Shown one piece after another: positions 16,282 to 20,203 of a stretch of 20,203 bases of DNA. Below the pieces are notes generated by a model. The model was given only the letters and a program-made list of their open reading frames with translations, was not told the DNA's origin and made no database searches. The stretch's first letter is position 1, and the number at the start of each line of letters is the position of its first letter. A program made the position numbers and the translations under genes. The DNA comes from Mesostigma viride. Its lineage: Eukaryota; Streptophyta; Mesostigmatophyceae; Mesostigmatales; Mesostigmataceae. The stretch lies in NCBI GenBank assembly GCA_009746045.1, contig RPFO01000580.1, forward strand, positions 1 through 20,203, read 5' to 3'.

Positions 16282-16851
16282 ACGTCTTATCCAGCTCCCC
16301 CCGGGACCGGGAACAAGGGGTAGCAGCCAGCTGGGCCCAGCTAGCACCAGACGTGGGCCCTGGAGCTTTTCAACCTGCACTGCAGCAGGCGACAGCAGCC
16401 AGCCCCCCCAACCCGTCCCCTGGCCCTCCTGCATCGCTAGCGGCTAGTAGCCCGCCCTGCCAGACGTGACAGGCGGCAGGTCTCCATGCCAGCAGCCAGC
16501 AGTGACCAGTACTGCAGTACCAGCATCCACCAGTCAACCTGTGTTCTTTCCTCCTGTGGCGCACTCCCAGGGACACCTGGGGGCCACCGGATGTCTTTCA
16601 AGGGTCCCAGCATTTTCCCAGCAACAGCAGCAACGACCAGGCTCCAGAAGGTTTTTTTTAGGGTCACCGGCATTCTCCAAGCGACAGCCACTGTGGCGCA
16701 CTCCCAGGGACACCTGGGGGCTACAGTCATCCAGTCTCCTCTCAGCTCCAACCAGATAGCCGTGTAAGGGGGGTGCCAGGGGAGTGTACCCGGCTATACC
16801 CTCACTAGCTATAGGTCTCTCTGAGCAAGGGGGGAACAGGCACATTGTATG
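16282..16851 (+). other. 3' internal region of the LTR element, no pol
   Basis: Pro/Ser-rich short frames only. A 31-bp direct repeat (CTGTGGCGCACTCCCAGGG..., 16554-16584 and 16691-16721) includes a CCCAGG-GACA-CCTGGG hairpin. No YxDD reverse-transcriptase, integrase zinc (HHCC) or protease (D-T/S-G) signature is visible. It could be spacer, packaging or subgenomic sequence left after pol was lost. Confidence 0.6.
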
Positions 16852-16860
16852 CAAGGGGGG
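16852..16860 (+). other. polypurine tract (PPT)
   Basis: The purine run CAAGGGGGG lies directly against the 3' LTR. The run continues into the first two bases of the LTR as G, G, where the 5' LTR starts T, G. Confidence 0.85.
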
Positions 16861-17436
16861 GGTCAGGATATGCCCCAATATGCCTGACAGTTTTATTATT
16901 GAGTGTGCTAGTTTCGGGTATACCGGAACTTATATGACTACTTTCTGATACATTTGACATCATGGTTGGATCAAGCTTGTTGAGCTGATCAACTTTGCAA
17001 GTGGAAGTTTCTCATTCTGACAACTGGTTGAAAAGATATGACCATTTGTGTAGTTATGGCCCACAGTGGACAGCATTAATGTGGGACTGAATTATGCGTC
17101 AGACATACTGTGTACCGCTGTGGGATAATAACCTGCAGTGTCTGGCGACACTTAAAGTTGAGCTATTAATTCTGGTCTCTTTACAAGTCAGGGAAAGAAA
17201 ACAGACATACATGTTAGAGTACCTGTCTTAGACTAGAATCACGTGGTGAATGATGTGCATCAACGGCCAATATTGAGCCGCCACCTTTGCCCTTGCAAAG
17301 TGCTTTCCATTTAGCCTCGGATGCTCCTTTGTCGCAGCACCGTTTTTGAACGCAGACTCAAAGTCAATATATTAAATCAGTAAAGCAATATACATTTGAT
17401 CTTTAAGCCTTGCCACCAGTCATTAACATTCTGACA
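16861..17436 (+). repeat. 3' LTR
   Basis: Identical in 575 of 576 positions to the 5' LTR by direct line-by-line comparison. The only change is the first base, G instead of T, at the internal junction with the polypurine tract. Near-identity means a recent insertion. Confidence 0.97.
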
Positions 17437-17441
17437 AATGG

Positions 17442-18088
17442 GTCGTTGGCCGGCGTGACACGATACTGGCACGGCACGCGGCGCTGCCGGATAGCCGAAG
17501 CCTTGTAGTGGTGGCAGACGGCAGCATACTTCCGTGCCTAGGGGCAGCACCATCTTGCGGGCAACCCCCCCCCCCCTATGGTACCTGCCAAAATGTTGAC
17601 TGCAGATTTGGGTTCAGCTCGCCAAGTGCTATCAGTTTGTCCGTCAAACAGTTTCAAAATTCCGACCATACAGGGAGCTAGCAGAAAATCCAAGTGTTTT
17701 GTTGTAAAAAACCCATATCGGCCCGGCACCCTACCTACCCACCCTTTAAGTTAACGGTTTTTTAGGCTCTGTAACTTCTAACCTAGAGACCCCCTGGGGT
17801 TGCGACCAGTGGCAAACATGCTTGTTTTCGCGAGATCTACTCAAATACAGCATGATGTAAATTTTCTTGTTTTTGGACACCCCCCTTGGCGCCGCCCTCA
17901 AAATTTCGACTGGAGTACACTCCGTCGCAAAAATTCTGCCGCTGGACACATTTTTTCCCGTTTTTGGAGTCCGCTCCACGTCCGGAGGTGCCGCGCGGGA
18001 CACACGAGTGGGTGTGCTGTTTTGGCTGGATGTCCCCCCTCCTAGTCATTCACGCCTGGGTTCGAGGTGTTTGAGGGGTCAACCCAAC
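17442..18088. other. non-coding repeat remnant right of the LTR element
   Basis: No gene. It includes a C12 run (17565-17576), the inverted partner (17871-17891) of the 21-bp match at 14294-14314, and a box-B-like GGTTCGAGG near 18059. Before the LTR insertion this stretch was continuous with 14019-14520. Confidence 0.45.
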
Positions 18089-18480
18089 TTAAGGGGAGGG
18101 TCCCATGGAAATGTATCAAAACTGAAGCCCCCTAATAACTACAGAAATGCAACTGACAACCACTAAATCATGTTTGGGGACCATAAACATGATGTTTGGG
18201 CATGCATACCACCACTTGTTGGGGGTACTACCCCCAGCCATACACCGGCTATGAGCTAAAAATAGAAAAAAACGCTGTCCGGGGCACATCTTGCCCAGAA
18301 CAGTGGGAGAACCAGTTGCATGAAAAAAGCACAACCCATATAAAAATGTCATGGGACATTGTTTCTACCTGATTGGATCAACAAAATCAGCACATCCCTT
18401 AATTTGAGTTATCAATTTTTGGGCCAAAAATACGCTTTTTTAGGCGGGGCGTCCCCATACACACTCATAACACATCAATT
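18089..18480. mobile_element. diverged relative of the TTAA transposon, left end
   Basis: It starts TTAAGGGG (18089-18096) like the element at 10088 and keeps the same order of landmarks: GGGACCATAAA.ATG (about 18176, against 10167), the GGGGGTACTACCCCC hairpin (18221-18235, against about 10209), the exact 20-bp match ATGAGCTAAAAATAGAAAAA (18251-18270, against 10241-10260), and an AAAATcAGCAC...TTTTGGGCCAAAAATACGC block (against about 10373-10435). The right terminal repeat was not found, so it is truncated or too diverged to see. Confidence 0.65.
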
Positions 18481-19234
18481 AGGCCTGAAAAGCACAAGTC
18501 AAATTCTGTCATGACCATAGAAGGCACTGTCAATATTTGGTGGCATTCTGAGCTCAGCTGTAGCAGTTATTAATTTTGGCAGTTGGCCACATGTGCAGAC
18601 GCTAAGGAAGGCATTAGTGAGTATTAAGGCACACTAACACTTCCTATGGCATCCAAAAGGCTCCTGACCATGCCCAATTCGACCACAATGTACAAGGAGG
18701 TGGCTGGGCACGTCATGTGCCCTTGCCTCACCTCGACACGGGCAACCTGTTGCGTGTGTGCACAACAATGAGGCAGGTAGCTCTACATGCCTACTAGCCA
18801 ACACTTCCAAAGCATATTCCAGGTTTATGGTGTGGGCATCATCCCAAAACCAAGCTCAAACACACCCTAGAAAGCCATATCCACTACAAGTGTAATTGCC
18901 CAACAAGGGTAACAACAGACAGTCCACAGAGAAAGCAGAATTATCATGTACATGCTGCTTGCCAAGGCTTCTTACCATGGTTACCTTGCCTTGCTAGCAT
19001 ATGAATTAGGGCTCTCCCATTTTAGTGGGAGAAAGGCCAACAAGACAACGATAACCCCTACCTACGTGCAGTTCCACCCATGCAGTATTAAAAAAATTAA
19101 AATTAAATTATAACATGTCTCCGTTGGGAGATCATGTAGCACATATTCCAGGTTGGAGGGGTGGTGTGGAGGAAGCCGCGTAATCGAACTAACCTAACTC
19201 TAAGCTATATCTAGTCTAGAAAAGCCTATCTACG
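18481..19234. other. gene-free AT-rich stretch
   Basis: No coding region or RNA recognised. Part may be the remainder of the TTAA-type repeat; the right part (about 19085-19234) may be the 3' untranslated end of the LINE remnant on the minus strand. A short A/T-only tract lies at about 19088-19112. Confidence 0.4.
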
Positions 19235-20031
19235 CTACTCATCAAAACGGCTCCTCCTCTTGGGGGGAGGCGGCTTGCCCACAGGTGCTGGCGTGTGAGC
19301 CTTGACAATCTTCTGCCACCGCTTCTTGTCCTGCATGGCAGTCCAGAGAAGGGAGAGAGAGGGGATGCGGTACTCAAACTGGGCTGGGACCACTAGGTCG
19401 TCCAGCAACATCTGGGTATAGGTCATGGCATGTTTCCCTACCCTTTTAGGGATGTTCTTGGGGCCAGGCCAGGTCAAAATATGCCGCCCTGGTTGGCCCA
19501 GCCGCTGGGGACCGGCCAGACCAAGGGCGGTGTCGTCCTGGCTGGTGCGAGCAAGATGTCCTACAAATGCTATCCTACGCTGCCTAATCTCATCCGAAAT
19601 ACGAGGCATACCGTGATACAAAGACTCTAATGACCTACGCTGAGAAAACCCTACATTCAGGACCTGTCGGAGCATCCTGGTTACCGTGCCGTCTAGCTTG
19701 GCTGCCAGTGTTGCCGTGAGTGTCCATGCCTCGGCGCCATACGTGAGCACCGTGAGGACGAGGACCTTGAAGAGCATGCGCTTGCGGTGCTCGTACGTCC
19801 AGGCCCTTGGAGCGCCAGTAGGTGTTGAGCGAACGGAGCTTGGCCCAGGAAAGGCCGATGCGGGTGTCCACATCGTCGGCCGTGTCAAGAAGCCAACTCC
19901 CCAACAGCTTGAAGCGGTCGCGGAATGGGACCTCCGTCCCGTCGAGCAGGCGCGGCAGCGGTGGGCGACTGGAGGCCCCAATCACCATCGCCTTGAAGTT
20001 TTGACACTAATCTCCAACCCTGTAACAGTAT
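19235..20031 (-). pseudogene. 5'-truncated, frameshifted LINE reverse transcriptase C-terminus
   Basis: The minus-strand translation follows the end of a non-LTR reverse transcriptase in three pieces: GLEISVKTS (about 20005-20031); KAMVIGAS then LDGTEVPFRDRFKLLGSWLLDTADDVDTRIGLSWAKL (to about 19810); then TYEHRKRMLFKVLVLTVLTYGAEAWTL and RQRRIAFVGHLAR to a stop at 19235. These match the usual landmarks G.x.in..KTk.M, f.YLGs......d...RI..A..kl, K..l...v...LtYG.E.W and R.r..f.GHl.R. Two single-base frameshifts (near 20003 and 19800) and the missing 5' part show it is dead. The tail (KPPPPKRRSRFDE) is basic. Confidence 0.75.
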
Positions 20032-20057
20032 TTTCTGACAGTGTGTATACTGTTACA
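20021..20057. repeat. inverted repeat at the 5' truncation point of the LINE remnant
   Basis: The arms TGTAACAGTAT (20021-20031) and ATACTGTTACA (20047-20057) are perfect 11-bp complements around a 15-base loop. Coding similarity to reverse transcriptase stops here, so it may mark the insertion or truncation boundary. Confidence 0.7.
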
Positions 20058-20203
20058 CTGTCCAAGTGGACGTGAACTTGGAGTTCAGCGTTCAGTGTAA
20101 ATGGCTGAGTCTTTTGTACGGCCAAAGTGTAATGATTCCTGGCCTGACTTGACTTTTTGGGACTTATATGCGGAGTGCCCTTTTGATGGTGCTTTGTGTT
20201 GGG
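20058..20203. other. unassigned right edge
   Basis: About 146 bp with no recognised gene or repeat before the window ends. Confidence 0.4.

Larger units (their letters stand above)
14516..17441 (+). mobile_element. gag-only (non-autonomous) Copia-type LTR retrotransposon with AATGG target duplication
   Basis: The element spans 14521-17436, flanked by the 5-bp direct repeat AATGG (14516-14520, 17437-17441). It has 576-bp LTRs with TGTCAG...CTGACA ends, a primer-binding site directly after the left LTR, a polypurine tract directly before the right LTR, and one Gag gene in 1.76 kb of internal sequence. I find no protease, integrase, reverse transcriptase or RNase H motif in any frame. This is the architecture named TR-GAG: mobilisation would need polymerase and integrase from an autonomous partner. 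The Gag type and the TGGTATC primer site indicate Copia affinity. Confidence 0.92.

Overview
This window looks like nuclear DNA from a eukaryote, most likely a GC-rich alga or other protist; a fungus cannot be excluded. The case rests on MYND, RING-like and F-box-like proteins, good Kozak contexts (GCCATGG), CCAAT/ATTGG boxes with TATA-like boxes about 70-90 bp upstream of start codons, AATAAA poly(A) signals, and an LTR retrotransposon beside non-LTR reverse-transcriptase remains. There are no Shine-Dalgarno-led operons and no recognisable tRNA or rRNA gene.

The window has two halves. Bases 1 to about 9,720 are GC-rich and compact, with six intronless-looking genes: a large coiled-coil protein running off the left edge (minus, 1-2020, with an apparent frameshift in a C7/G7 run); a MYND-finger protein (minus, 2175-3140); a CxxC zinc-binding acidic protein (plus, from 3698); a RING-like protein (minus, 6458-7126); a second MYND-finger protein (plus, 7572-8366); and a 202-aa F-box-like protein (minus, 8808-9416). 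They form two divergent pairs with bidirectional promoters and two convergent pairs. Both convergent gaps hold a 29-bp minisatellite of the same family followed by the same 20-bp block. The first gap also holds a long inverted-repeat foldback/MITE-like element (about 4731-5547) with a tandem-repeat core. The promoters of the last three genes share GAATATTC palindromes, heat-shock-element-like in form. The two MYND proteins appear to be diverged paralogues. Together this looks like a locally duplicated, co-regulated family of zinc-finger/ubiquitin-type adaptor proteins of unknown function.

Bases 9,720-20,203 are lower in GC and dominated by transposons. They hold a 1.9-kb TTAA-flanked DNA transposon with 15-bp terminal inverted repeats (10092-12004) and a diverged relative starting at 18089. 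Decayed LINE fragments lie at about 12009-12345, 13740-14018 and 19235-20031. A tandem segmental duplication (12293-13387) carries 7-bp GCGGGCA-type arrays. A nearly pristine gag-only Copia-type LTR retrotransposon (14521-17436) has 576-bp LTRs differing at one base, a 5-bp AATGG target duplication, a PBS, a PPT and one 293-aa Gag ORF but no protease, integrase or reverse transcriptase. It is a young non-autonomous element that must borrow a polymerase from elsewhere.

The features most worth a second look are the gag-only element, the convergent-gene minisatellite module, the shared GAATATTC promoters of the zinc-finger gene cluster, and the G7 slippery-type frameshift. No claim of a wholly new system can be proved from this sequence alone.
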